From Anadara kagoshimensis (Eukaryota > Mollusca > Bivalvia > Arcoida > Arcidae): DNA of 64,000 nt. Positions 51,201 to 62,791 of this stretch are shown piece by piece. The first letter of the stretch is position 1. Every line of letters starts with the position of its first letter. The stretch lies in contig CM037861.1 of NCBI GenBank assembly GCA_021292105.1, positions 72,770,252-72,834,251 of the forward strand, in the 5' to 3' direction. A program made the position numbers and the translations under genes. The notes under the pieces are model-generated. The model made no database searches and was not told the origin of the DNA. It was given only the letters and a program-made list of their open reading frames with translations.

Positions 51201-54200
51201 CTTTATAACACAGTAACTACCATACTTACTTTATAACACAGTAAGTACCATACTTACTTTATACACAGTAAGTTCCATACTTACTTTATAACACCGTAAG
51301 TTCAATACTTACTTTATAACACAGTAAGTACCATACTTACTTTATAACACAGTAAGTACCATACTTACTTTATAACACAGTAAGTACCATACTTTTATAA
51401 CACAGTAAGTACCATACTTACTTTATAACACAGTAATACCATACTTACTTTATAACATAGTAATACCATACTTACTTTATAACAGTAAGTACCATACTTA
51501 TAACATAGTAAGTACCATACTTACTTTATAACACAGTAAGTACCATACTTACTTTATACATAGTAACTACCATACTTACTTTATAACACAGTAAGTTTAA
51601 TACTTACTTAATAACACAGTAATACCATACTTACTTTATAACACAGTAAGTTTAATACTACTTTATAACACAGTAACTACCATACTTACTTTATAACACA
51701 GTAAGTACCATACTTACTTTATAACACAGTAAGTACCATACTTACTTTATAACATAGTAACACCATACTTACTTTATAACACAGTAAGTTTAATACTTAC
51801 TTTATAACCAGTAAGTACCATACTTACTTTTAACACAGTAAGTACCATACTTACTTTATAACACAGTAACTACCATACTTACTTTATAACACAGTAAGTA
51901 CCATACTTACTTTATAACACAGTAAGTTTAATACTTACTTAATAACACAGTAAGTACCATACTTACTTTATAACACAGTAAGTTTATACTTACTTAATAA
52001 CACAGTAAGTACCATACTTACTTTAAAACACAGTAAGTTTAATACTTACTTTATAACACAGTAAGTACCATACTTACTTTATAACACAGTAAGTACCATA
52101 CTTACTTTATAACACAGTAACTACCATACTTACTTTATAACACAGTAATACCATACTTACTTTATAACACAGTAAGTACCATATTTACTTTATAACACAG
52201 TAAGGACCATACTTACTTTATAACACAGTAAGTACCATCTTTTATAACACAGTAACTACCATACTTACTTTATAACACTGTAACTACCATACTTACTTTA
52301 TAACACAGTAACTACCATACTTACTTTAACACAGTAACTACCATACTTACTTTATAACACAGTAAGTTCAATACTTACTTTTTATAACACAGTAACTACC
52401 ATACTTACTTTATAACACAGTAAGTACCATACTTACTTTATAACACAGTAAGTACCATACTTACTTTATAACACAGTAAGTACCATACTTACTTTATAAC
52501 ATAGTAAGTACCATACTTACTTTATAACACAGTAAGTACCATACTTACTTTATAACATAGTAACTACCATACTTACTTTATAACACAGTAAGTTTAATAT
52601 TACTTAATAACACAGTAATACCCATACTTACTTTATAACACAGTAAGTTTAATACTTACTTTATAACACAGTACTACCATACTTACTTTATAACACAGTA
52701 AGTACCATACTTACTTTTAACACAGTAAGTACCATACTTACTTTATAACATAGTAACTACCATACTTACTTTATAACACAGTAAGTTTAATACTTACTTT
52801 ATAACACAGTAAGTACCATACTTACTTTATAACACAGTAAGTACCATACTTACTTTATAACACAGTAACTACCATACTTACTTTATAACACAGTAAGTAC
52901 CATACTTACTTTATAACACAGTAAGTTTAATACTTACTTAATAACACAGTAAGTACCATACTTACTTTATAACACAGTAAGTTTTACTTACTTAATAACA
53001 CAGTAAGTACCATACTTACTTTTTATAATAGTAAGTACCATACTTACTTTATACACAGTAAGTACCATATTTTACTTTATAACACAGGAAGTACCATACT
53101 TACTTTATAACACAGTAAGTACCATACTACTTATAACATAGTAACTACCATACTTACTTATAACACAGTAAGTTTAATACTTACTTTATAACACAGTAAC
53201 TACATACTTACTTTATAACACAGTAAGTACCATACTTACTTTATAACATAGTAAGTACCATACTTACTTTATAACACAGTAAGTACCATACTTACTTTAT
53301 AACATAGTAACTACCATACTTACTTTATAACACAGTAAGTACCATACTTACTTATACATAGTAGTACATACTTACTTTATAACACAGTAAACTACCATAC
53401 TTACTTTATAACACAGTAAGTACCATACTTACTTTATAACATAGTAACTACCATACTTACTTTATAACACAGTAAGTACCATACTTACTTTATACACAGT
53501 AAGTACCATACTTACTTTATAACACAGTAAGTACCATACTTACTTATAACACAGTAAGTACCATACTTACTTTATAACACAGTAAGTACCATACTTACTT
53601 TATAACATAGTAAGTACCATACTTACTTTATAACAACAGTAAGTACCATACTTACTTTCATAACATAGTAACTACCATACTTACTTTATAACACAGTAAG
53701 TTTAATACTTACTTAATAACACAGTAAGTACCATACTTACTTTATACACAGTAACTACTATACTTACTTTATAACACAGTAACTACCATACTTACTTTAT
53801 AAACAGTAAGTACCATACTTACTTATAACACAGTAAGTTTCCATACTTACTTTATAACACGTAAGTTCAATACTTACTTTATAACACAGTAAGTACATAC
53901 TTACTTTATAACACAGTAAGTACCATACTTACTTTATAACACAGTAAGTACCATACTTTTATAACACAGTAAGTACCATACTTACTTTATAACACAGTAA
54001 GTACCATACTTACTTTATAACATAGTAAACTACATACTTACTTTATAACATAGTAAGTACCATACTTTATAACATAGTAGTACCATACTTACTTTAACAC
54101 AGTAAGTACCATACTTACTTTATAACATAGTAACTACCATACTTACTTTATAACACAGTAAGTTTAATACTTACTTAATAACACAGTAAGTACCATACTT

Positions 54201-57200
54201 ACTTTATAACACAGTAATTTAATACTTACTTTATAACACAGTAACTACATACTTACTTTTATAACACAGTAAGGACCATACTTACTTATAACAGTAAGTA
54301 CCATACTTACTTTATAACATAGTAACTACCATACTTACTTTATAACACAGTAAGTTTAATACTTACTTTATAACACAGTAAGTACCATACTTACTTTATA
54401 ACACAGTAAGTACCATACTACTTTATAACAGTAACTACCATACTTACTTTATAACACAGTAAGTACCATACTTACTTTATAACACAGTAAGTTAATACTT
54501 ACTTAATAACACAGTAAGTACCATACTTACTTTATAACACAGTAAGTTTAATACTACTTAATAAACAGTAAGTACCATACTTACTTTATAACACAGTAAG
54601 TTTAATACTTACTTTATAACCCAGTAAGTACCATACTTACTTTATAACACAGTAGTACCATACTTACTTTATAACACAGTACTACCATACTTACTTTATA
54701 ACACAGTAAGTACCACTTACTTTATAACACAGTAAGTACCATAATTTACTTTATAACACAGTAAGGACCATACGTACTTTATAACACAGTAAGTACCATA
54801 CTTTTATAACACAGTAACTACCATACTTACTTTATAACACTGTAACTACCATACTTACTTATAACACAGTAACTACCATACTTACTTTATAACACAGTAA
54901 CTACCATACTTACTTTATAACACAGTAAGTTCAATACTACTTTATAACACAGTAACTACCATACTTACTTATAACACAGTAAGTACCATACTTACTTTAT
55001 AACACAGTAAGTACCATCTTTACTTATAACACAGTAAGTACCATACTTACTTTATAAACATAGTAAGTACCATACTTACTTTATAACACAGTAAGTACGC
55101 ATACTTACTTTATAACACAGTAACTACCATACTTACTTTATAACATAGTAAGTACCATACTTACTTTATAACATAGTAAGTACCATACTTACTTTATAAC
55201 ACAGTAAGTACCATACTTACTTATAACATAGTAACTACCATACTTACTTTATAACACAGTAAGTACCGAACTACTTTTATAACATAGTAAGTACCATACT
55301 TACTTTATACACACAGTAACTACCATACTTACTTATAACACAGTAAGTACCATACTTACTTTTAACATATAACTACCATACTTACTTTATAACACAGTAA
55401 GTACCATACTTACTTTATAACACAGTAAGTACCATACTTACTTTATAACACAGTAAGTACCATACTTACTTTATAACACAGTAAGTACATACTTACTTTA
55501 TAACACAGTAAGTTACCAACTTACTTTATAACATAGTAATACCATACTTACTTTATAACACAGTAAGTACCATACTTACTTTATAACATAGTAACTACCA
55601 TACTTACTTTTATAACACAGTAAGTTTATACTTACTTAATAACACAGTAAGTACCATACTTACTTTATAACACAGTAACTACTATACTTACTTTATAACA
55701 CAGTAATACCATACTACTTATAACACAGTAAGTACCATACTTACTTTATAACACAGTAAGTACCCATACTTACTTTATAACATAGTAACTACCATACTTA
55801 CTTTATAACACAGTAAGTACATACTTACTTTATAACACAGTAGTACCATACTTACTTTATAACACAGTAACTAACTACCTACTTTTTATAACACAGTAAG
55901 TACCATACTTACTTTATACACACCGTAGTTTAATACTTACTAATAACACAGTAAGTACCATACTTACTTTATAACACAGTAAGTTTAATACTTACTTAAT
56001 AACACAGTAAGTACCATACTTACTTTATAACACAGTAACTACCATACTTACTTATACACAGTAACTACCATACTTACTTTATAACACAGTAAGTACCATA
56101 CTTACTTTATAACACAGTAAGTACCATACTTACTTTATAACATAGTAACACTACCATACTTACTTTATAACACAGTAAGTTTAAATACTTACTTTATAAC
56201 ACAGTAAGTACCATACTTACTTTATAACACAGTAAGTACCATACTTACTTTATAACACAGTAACTACTACCATACTTACTTTATAACACAGTAAGTACCA
56301 TACTTACTTTATAACACAGTAAGTACATATTTACTTTATAACACAGTAAGTACCATACTTACTTATAACACAGTAAGTACCATACTTTATAACACAGTAA
56401 CTACCATACTTACTTTAAACACAGTAACTACCATACTTACTTTATAACACAGTAACTACCATACTTACTTTATAACACAGTAACTACCATACTTACTTTA
56501 TAACACAGTAAGTTCAATACTTACTTTATAACACAGTAACTACCATACTTACTTTATAACACAGTAAGTACCATACTTACTTTATAACACAGTAAGTACA
56601 TACTTACTTTATAACATAGTAAGTACCATACTTACTTTATAACACAGTAAGTACCATACTTACTTTATAACATAGTAACTACCATACTTACTTTATAACA
56701 CAGTAAGTTTAATACTTACTTAATAACACAGTAAGTACCATACTTACTTTATAACACAGTAACTACTATACTACTTTATAACACAGTAAAACTACCATAC
56801 TTACTTTATAACACAGTAAGTACCATACTTACTTTATAACACAGTAAGTACCATACTTACTTTATAACATAGTAACTACCATACTTACTTTATACACACA
56901 GTAAGTACCATACTTACTTTATAACACAGTAAGTACATACTTACTTTATAACACAGAACTACCATACTTACTTTATAACACAGTAAGTACCATATTACTT
57001 TATAACACAGTAAGTTTAATACTTACTTAATAACACAGTAAGTACCATACTTACTTTATAACACAGTAAGTTTAATACTTACTTAATAACACAGTAAGTA
57101 CCATACTTACTTTATAACACAGTAACTACCATACTTACTTTATAACACAGTAACTACCATACTTACTTTATAAACACAGTAAGTACCATACTTACTTTAT

Positions 57201-57500
57201 AACACAGTAAGTACCATACTTACTTTATAACATAGTAACTACCATACTTACTTTATAACACAGTAAGTTTAATACTACTTTATAACACGTAAGTACCATA
57301 CTTACTTTATAACACAGTAAGTACCATACTTACTTATAACACAGTAACTACCATACTACTTTATAACACAGTAAGTACCATACTTACTTTATAACACAGT
57401 AAGTACCATACTTACTTTATAACATAGTAAGTACCATACTTACTTTATAACACAGTAAGTTACTTACTTTATAACACGGTAAGTTCAATACTTACTTCAA
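39275..57500. repeat. Tandem array O, 28-bp unit, ~650 copies, built on the exon 4 donor (intron 4)
   Basis: The unit is ATAACACAGTAAGTACCATA followed by CTTACTTT. It begins in exon 4 and fills 95% of intron 4. Frequent variants are GTAACTACC, GTAAGTTTAAT, GTAAGTTCAAT, CATAGTAAG and TACTTTTATAAC (a 24-bp unit lacking ACTT). Within a unit, GTAAGTA and TACTTAC are perfect reverse complements around CCA, so RNA from either strand can form a 7-bp hairpin. Blocks of rare variants recur. CAGTAAGGACC occurs near 44036 and 45041, about 1.0 kb apart, and again near 52200 and 54762, with a related CAGTAAGGCC near 49033. Single-base losses are markedly denser after about 48.1 kb. Confidence 0.98.
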
Positions 57501-57814
57501 AGAATTTTAATTTAGTTGATTGCTAACAAGTTTCTAATTTATATTGTAATTTTATATATTATTATACCAACTTTGAACAAAGTTCAACATTAGTAATCTG
57601 TTTTTACAACAACCATACCATAGATAGGCCTTAGATGTAATATCTGTAGGACTAAGATAGAAGTGTAGAACAAAATCTTAAAATTTATAAGAATGAGACC
57701 TTTGATATGTGTTGTATAGTATTCAATTTGCTTATTCTTGGTTGATAATTCTAAAAAAAAAAGAAAACTTAAGAAGAGCCCTTTAATTTATGAAAATATA
57801 GTTCTATTTTGTTG
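57501..57814. other. Intron 4 spacer with diverged dispersed repeat
   Basis: About 57630-57800 resembles 13985-14275: AGATGTAATATCTGTAGGAC, TTCTTGGTTGATAATTCT and AGCCCTTTAATTTATGAAAA align with diverged counterparts there. It is a non-coding dispersed element of unknown family. Confidence 0.45.
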
Positions 57815-58457
57815 CTGTCAGATGTTATATAACATATGTTATAATATGGTTACTGTCAGATGTTATATATGACATATGTTATAATATTGTAACTGTCAAA
57901 TGTTATATATAACATATGTTATAATATTGTTGCTGTCAGATGTTATATATAACATATGTTATAATATGGTTACTGTCAGATGTTATATATGACATATGTT
58001 ATAATATTGTAACTGTCAGATGTTATATATAACATATGTTATAATATGGTTACTGTCAGATGTTATATATAACATGATATAATATTGTAACTGTCAGATG
58101 TTATATATAGCATATGTTGTAATATGGTTACTGTCAGATGTTACATATAACATATGTTATAATATGGTTACTGTCAGATGTTACATATAACATATGTTAT
58201 AATATGGTTACTGTCAGATGTTACATATAACATATGTTATAATATGGTTACTGTCAGATGTTATATATAACATATGTTATAATATTGTTACTGTCAAATG
58301 TTATATATAACATATGTTATAATATTGTGACTGCCAGATGTTATATATAACATATGTTATAATATTGTAACTGCCAGATGTTATATATAACATATGTTAT
58401 AATAATTTTACTGTCTGATGTTATATATAACATATGTTATAATATTGTTACTTTCAG
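57815..58457. repeat. Tandem array P, 40-bp unit, ~16 copies, ending in the exon 5 acceptor
   Basis: The unit is TGTTATATATAACATATGTT followed by ATAATATTGTTACTGTCAGA. It contains two overlapping palindromes, GTTATATATAAC and ATAACATATGTTAT. The final, diverged unit is AATATTGTTACTTTCAG|ATATC, the acceptor of exon 5. The first exon bases (TTATATATAACAGATGTT) also align with the unit (TTATATATAACATATGTT). Acceptor-like TTACTGTCAG therefore recurs in most copies. Confidence 0.93.
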
Positions 58458-58547
58458 ATATCATTTGTTGTTATATTATATATAACAGATGTTAATGATG
58501 AAAGACCAGAGTTTACATTTTATCAGTATATGGAATCAGTATATGAG
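58458..58547 (+). CDS. Cadherin exon 5: end of EC1, EC1-EC2 linker, start of EC2
   Basis: The acceptor GTTACTTTCAG ends at 58457 and the donor is TATGAG|GTATCT at 58548. The exon is 90 bases, phase 0 to 0. It reads ISFVVILYITDVNDERPEF and then TFYQYMESVYE. D-V-N-D-E-x-P-x-F is the DXNDN Ca2+-linker motif that closes an EC repeat, and Y-x-x-S-V-x-E opens EC2 with its XEX glutamate. A second AG at 58487, just before ATGTTAATG, would put the motif out of frame, so the upstream acceptor is preferred. It is the one that matches the phase 0 exit of exon 4. Confidence 0.82.
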
Positions 58548-58576
58548 GTATCTATCCTTCATTATATATAAACAGA

Positions 58577-61178
58577 ATGTGTGACAAAGATGTGTTAGGT
58601 TACAGGAAGGACTATGTGTGATGTGATATGTGATTAAGATGTTTTAGAGTACATAAAGAACTATGTGTTTGTTGTGATATGTGACTAAGATGTTATAGGG
58701 TACAGAAAGGATAAGTGTCTGTTGTGATGTGTGACTAAGATGTTATAGGGTACAGGAAGGACTATGTGTGATGTGATATGTGATTAAGATGTTTTAGGGT
58801 TCATGAAGAACAATGTGTTTGTTGTGATATGTGACTAAGATGTTATAGGGTACAGAAAGGATAAGTGTCTGTTGTGATGTGTGACTAAGATATTATAGGG
58901 TACAGGAAGGACAGTGTGTGATGTGATATGTGATTAAGATGTTTTAGGGTACATGAAGAACAATGTGTTTGTTGTGATATGTGACTAAGATGTTATAGGG
59001 TATAGAAAGGATAATGTGTTTGTTGTGATGTGTGACTAAGATGATTTAGAGTACAGGAAGGACAGTGTGTTTGTTGTGATATGTGACTAAGATGATTTAG
59101 GCTACAGGAAGGACAATGAGTTTGTTGTAATGTGTGACTAAAATGTTTTAGGGTACAGAAAGGACAATATGTTTGTTGTGATATGTGACTAAGATGATTT
59201 AGGGTACAGGAAGGACAATGTTTGTTGTGATATGTGACTAAGATGCTTTTGGATACAGGAAGGACAATGTGTTTGTTGTGATGTGTGACTAAGATGTTTT
59301 AGGGTACAGGAAGGACAATGTGTTTGTTGTGATATGTGACTTAGATGTTTTAGAGTACAGGAAGGACAATGTGTTTGTTGTGATGTGTGACTAAGATGTT
59401 ATAGTGTACAGGAAGGACAATGTGTTTGTTGTGATATGTGACTAAGATGATTTTGGATACAGGAAGGACAATCTGTTTGTTGTGATGTGTGACTAAGATG
59501 TTATAGGGTACAGGAAGGACAATGTGTTTGTTGTGATGTGTGACTAAGATGTTATAGGGTACAGGAAGGACAATGTGTTTGTTGTGATGTGTGACTAAGA
59601 TGTATTAGGGTACAGGAAGGACAATGTGTTTGCTGTGATGTGTGACTAAGATGTTATAGGGTACAGGAAGGACAATGTGTTTGTTGTGATGTGTGACTAA
59701 GATGATTTAGGGTACAGGAAGGACAATGTGTTTGTTGTGATGTGTGACTAAGATGTTTTAGGATACAGGAAGGACAATGTGTTTGTTGTGATGTGTGACT
59801 AAGATGTTATAGGGTAAAGGAAGGGCAATGTGTTTGTTATGATGTGTGACTAAGATGTTATAGGTTACAGGAAGGACAATGTGTTTGTAATGATGTGTGA
59901 CTAAGATGTTATAGGGTACAGGAAGGACAATGTGTTTGTTATGATGTGTGACTAAGATGTTATAGGGCACAGAAAGGACAATGTGTTTGTTATGATATGT
60001 GACTAAGATGGTATAGGGTACAGGAAGACAATGTGTTTGTTGTGATGTGTGACTAAAATGTTTTAGGGTACAGAAAGGACAATATGTTTGTTGTGATATG
60101 TGACTAAGATGTTTTAGGGTACAGAAAGGACAATATGTTTGTTGTGATATGTGACTAAGATGATTTAGGGTACAGGAAGGACAATGTTTGTTGTGATATG
60201 TGACTAAGATGCTTTAGAATACAGGAAGGACAATGTGTTTGTTATGATATGTGACTAAGATGTTATAGGGTACAGGAAGGACAATGTGTTTGTTGTGATG
60301 TGTGAATAAGATGATTTAGGGTACAGGAAGGACAATATGTTTGTTGTGATATGTGACTAAGATGCTTTAGGATACAGGAAGGACAACTTGTTTGTTGTGA
60401 TGTGTGACTAAGATGTTATAGGGTACAGGAAGGACAATGTGTTTGTTATGATGTGTGACTAAGATGTTATAGGGTACAGGAAGGACAATGTGTTTGTTAT
60501 GATATGTGACTAAGATGGTATAGGGTACAGGAAGGACAATGTGTTTGTTGTGATGTGTGACTAAAATGTTTAGGGTACAGAAAGGACAATATGTTTGTTG
60601 TGATATGTGACTAAGATGATTTAGAGTACAGGAAGGACAGTGTGTTTGTTGAGATATGTGACTAAGATGATTTAGGCTACAGGAAGGACAATGTGTTTGT
60701 TGTAATGTGTGACTAAAATGTTTTAGGGTACAGAAAGGACAATATGTTTGTTGTGATATGTGACTAAGATGATTTAGGGTACAGGAAGGACAATGTTTGT
60801 TGTGATATGTGACTAAGATGCTTTAGGATACAGGAAGAACAATGTGTTTGTTGTGATATGTGACTAAGATGTTATAGGGTACAGGAAGGACAATGTGTTT
60901 GTTGTGATGTGTGACTAAGATGATTTAGGGTACAGGAAGGACAATATGTTTGTTGTGATATGTGACTAAGATGTTATAGTGTACAGGAAGGACAATGTTG
61001 TTGTGATGTGTGACTAAGATGATTTAGGGTACAGGAAGGACAATATGTTTGTTGTGATGTGTGACTAAGATGTTATAGGGTACAGGAAGGACAATGTGTT
61101 TGTTGTGATGTGTGACTAAGATGTTATAGGGTACAAGAAGGACAATGTGTTGTTGTGATGTGTGACTGAAATGTTTAT
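58577..61178. repeat. Tandem array Q, ~51-bp unit, ~50 copies (intron 5)
   Basis: The unit is TGTGTTTGTTGTGATGTGTG followed by ACTAAGATGTTATAGGGTAC and AGGAAGGACAA. The left part is more diverged. Variants ATGATTTAGG, ATGCTTTAGG and TTATGATATG recur in blocks. A 70-codon minus-strand ORF at 59758-59970 is a shadow of the 17-codon period. Confidence 0.96.
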
Positions 61179-61266
61179 GTCTTTGAGCAAGACACATAAT
61201 ATATGTCTTCTATGTTGATCTAGTCCACTCAGCTGATAAATAAATAGGTACTGTAAAGTCCTGATG

Positions 61267-62474
61267 TAAACTGGCACCCTTGGTTAACCTAATTATAAAC
61301 TGGCAACTTGGTAAACTTTATTAAAACTGGCACCCTGTTTAACCTTATTGTTATAACTGGCACCCTGGTTAACTTTATTGTAAACTGGCACCCTGGTTAA
61401 CCTTGTAGTAAACTGGCACCCTGGTTAACCTTATTGTTATAAACTGGCACCCTGGTTAACCTTATTGTAAAATGGTACCCTGGTTAACCTTGATATAAAT
61501 GCACCCTGGTTAACCTTGTTGTGAACTGGCACCCTGGTTGACCTTGTTGTGAACTGGCACCCTGGTTGACCTTGTTATAAATCCACCTTGGCTTACCTTA
61601 TTGTAAACTGGCACCCTGGTTAACCTTATTGTAAAACTGCACCCTGGTTAACCTTATTGTAAAATGGCACCCTGGTTAACCTTGTTATAAATGCACCCTG
61701 GTTAACCTTATTGTAAACTGGCACCCTGGTTAACTTAATTGTAAACTGGCACCCTGGTTAACCTTTTTGTAAACTGGCACCCTGGTTAACTTAATTGTAA
61801 ACTGGCACCCTGGTTAACTTAATTGTAAACTGGCATCCTGGTTAACTTTATTGTAAACTGGCACCCTGGTTAACCTTATTGTAAAATGGTACCCTGGTTA
61901 ACCTTGTTATAAATGTACCCTGGTTAACCTTGTGAACTGGCACCCTGGTTGACCTTGTTGTGAACTGGCACCCTGGTTGACCTTGTTATAAATCCACCTT
62001 GGCTAACCTTATTGTAAACTGGCACCCTGGTTAGCCTTATTGTAAAACTGCACCCTGGTTAACCTTATTGTAAAATGGCACCCTGGTTAACCTTGTTATA
62101 AATGCACCCTGGTTAACCTAATTGTAAACTGGCACCCTGGTTAACTTAATTGTAAACTGGCACCCTGGTTAACTTAATTGTAAACTGGCACCCTGGTTAA
62201 CTTTATTGTAAACTGGCACCCTGGTTAACTTAATTGTAAACTTGCACCCTGGTTAACCTTGTTGTAAACTGGCATGCTGGTGAACCTTATTGTCAACTGG
62301 CATCCTGGTTAATGTTGTTATAAACTGGCACCCTGGTTTACCGTGTTATAAATTGATACCAGAGTTAACCTTATTGTAAATTGGCACCATGGTCAACACC
62401 GTTATAAACTTGCACCCTGGTTAATGTTGTTATAAACTGGCACCCTGGTTTACCGTAATATAAATTGGCACCCC
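61267..62474. repeat. Tandem array R, 28-bp unit, ~43 copies (intron 5)
   Basis: The unit is CTGGCACCCTGGTTAACCTT followed by ATTGTAAA. GGTTAACC is an 8-bp perfect palindrome in most copies. A block including AAATCCACCTTGGCT appears near 61579 and again near 61989, an internal duplication of about 410 bases. The right end is diverged. Confidence 0.96.
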
Positions 62475-62632
62475 ATTTTTAGGATGAACCTCAAAAATTT
62501 GCACATATTACATGGAGGTTATTGAAGAAAACCCTATTGTTAGTTGAGATTCACTTTATTTGTTAAATACATATTTGTCATGCAGCTTTTATAAGTTAAA
62601 CTGTTAACTAGATAAATGTAAAATTATTTCAG
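62475..62632. other. End of intron 5
   Basis: Unique AT-rich DNA ending in the acceptor AAATTATTTCAG at 62632. Confidence 0.6.
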
Positions 62633-62719
62633 AATGCAACAATAGGAACAACAGTAACCACGGTTACAGCTGAAGATCCTGATAATGGACTAGGTGGCTC
62701 AGTTACCTACTCTATGGAG
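62633..62719 (+). CDS. Cadherin exon 6: EC2 first half
   Basis: The acceptor AAAATTATTTCAG ends at 62632 and the donor is ATGGAG|GTGAGT at 62720. The exon is 87 bases, 29 codons, phase 0 to 0: NATIGTTVTTVTAEDPDNGL followed by GGSVTYSME. Joined to exon 5 it gives S-V-Y-E-N-A-x-x-G-T-x-V, then A-E-D-P-D (DXD) and G-x-x-G-S-V-x-Y-S, a standard EC2 pattern. The protein must continue beyond the window with the rest of EC2, further repeats, a transmembrane segment and a tail. Confidence 0.9.
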
Positions 62720-62791
62720 GTGAGTTGGAGGAGTTACTTGCTGCTGACAATATTGTTTCAGTAGATGGGATTACAAATAACTATTGAAAAA
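62720..62791. other. Start of intron 6
   Basis: Short unique stretch after the GTGAGT donor. Confidence 0.6.

Noticed and set aside
39275-57500. Classic zero-length recursive splice sites in the 28-bp array
   Set aside because: Recursive sites need AG directly followed by GT (CAG|GTAAGT). Here CAG and GTAAG overlap (CAGTAAG), and no pyrimidine tract precedes them.
58487-58547. Alternative exon 5 start just after the AG at 58486-58487
   Set aside because: It would leave the DVNDE linker out of frame with the phase 0 exit of exon 4. The upstream acceptor at 58457 keeps the frame.
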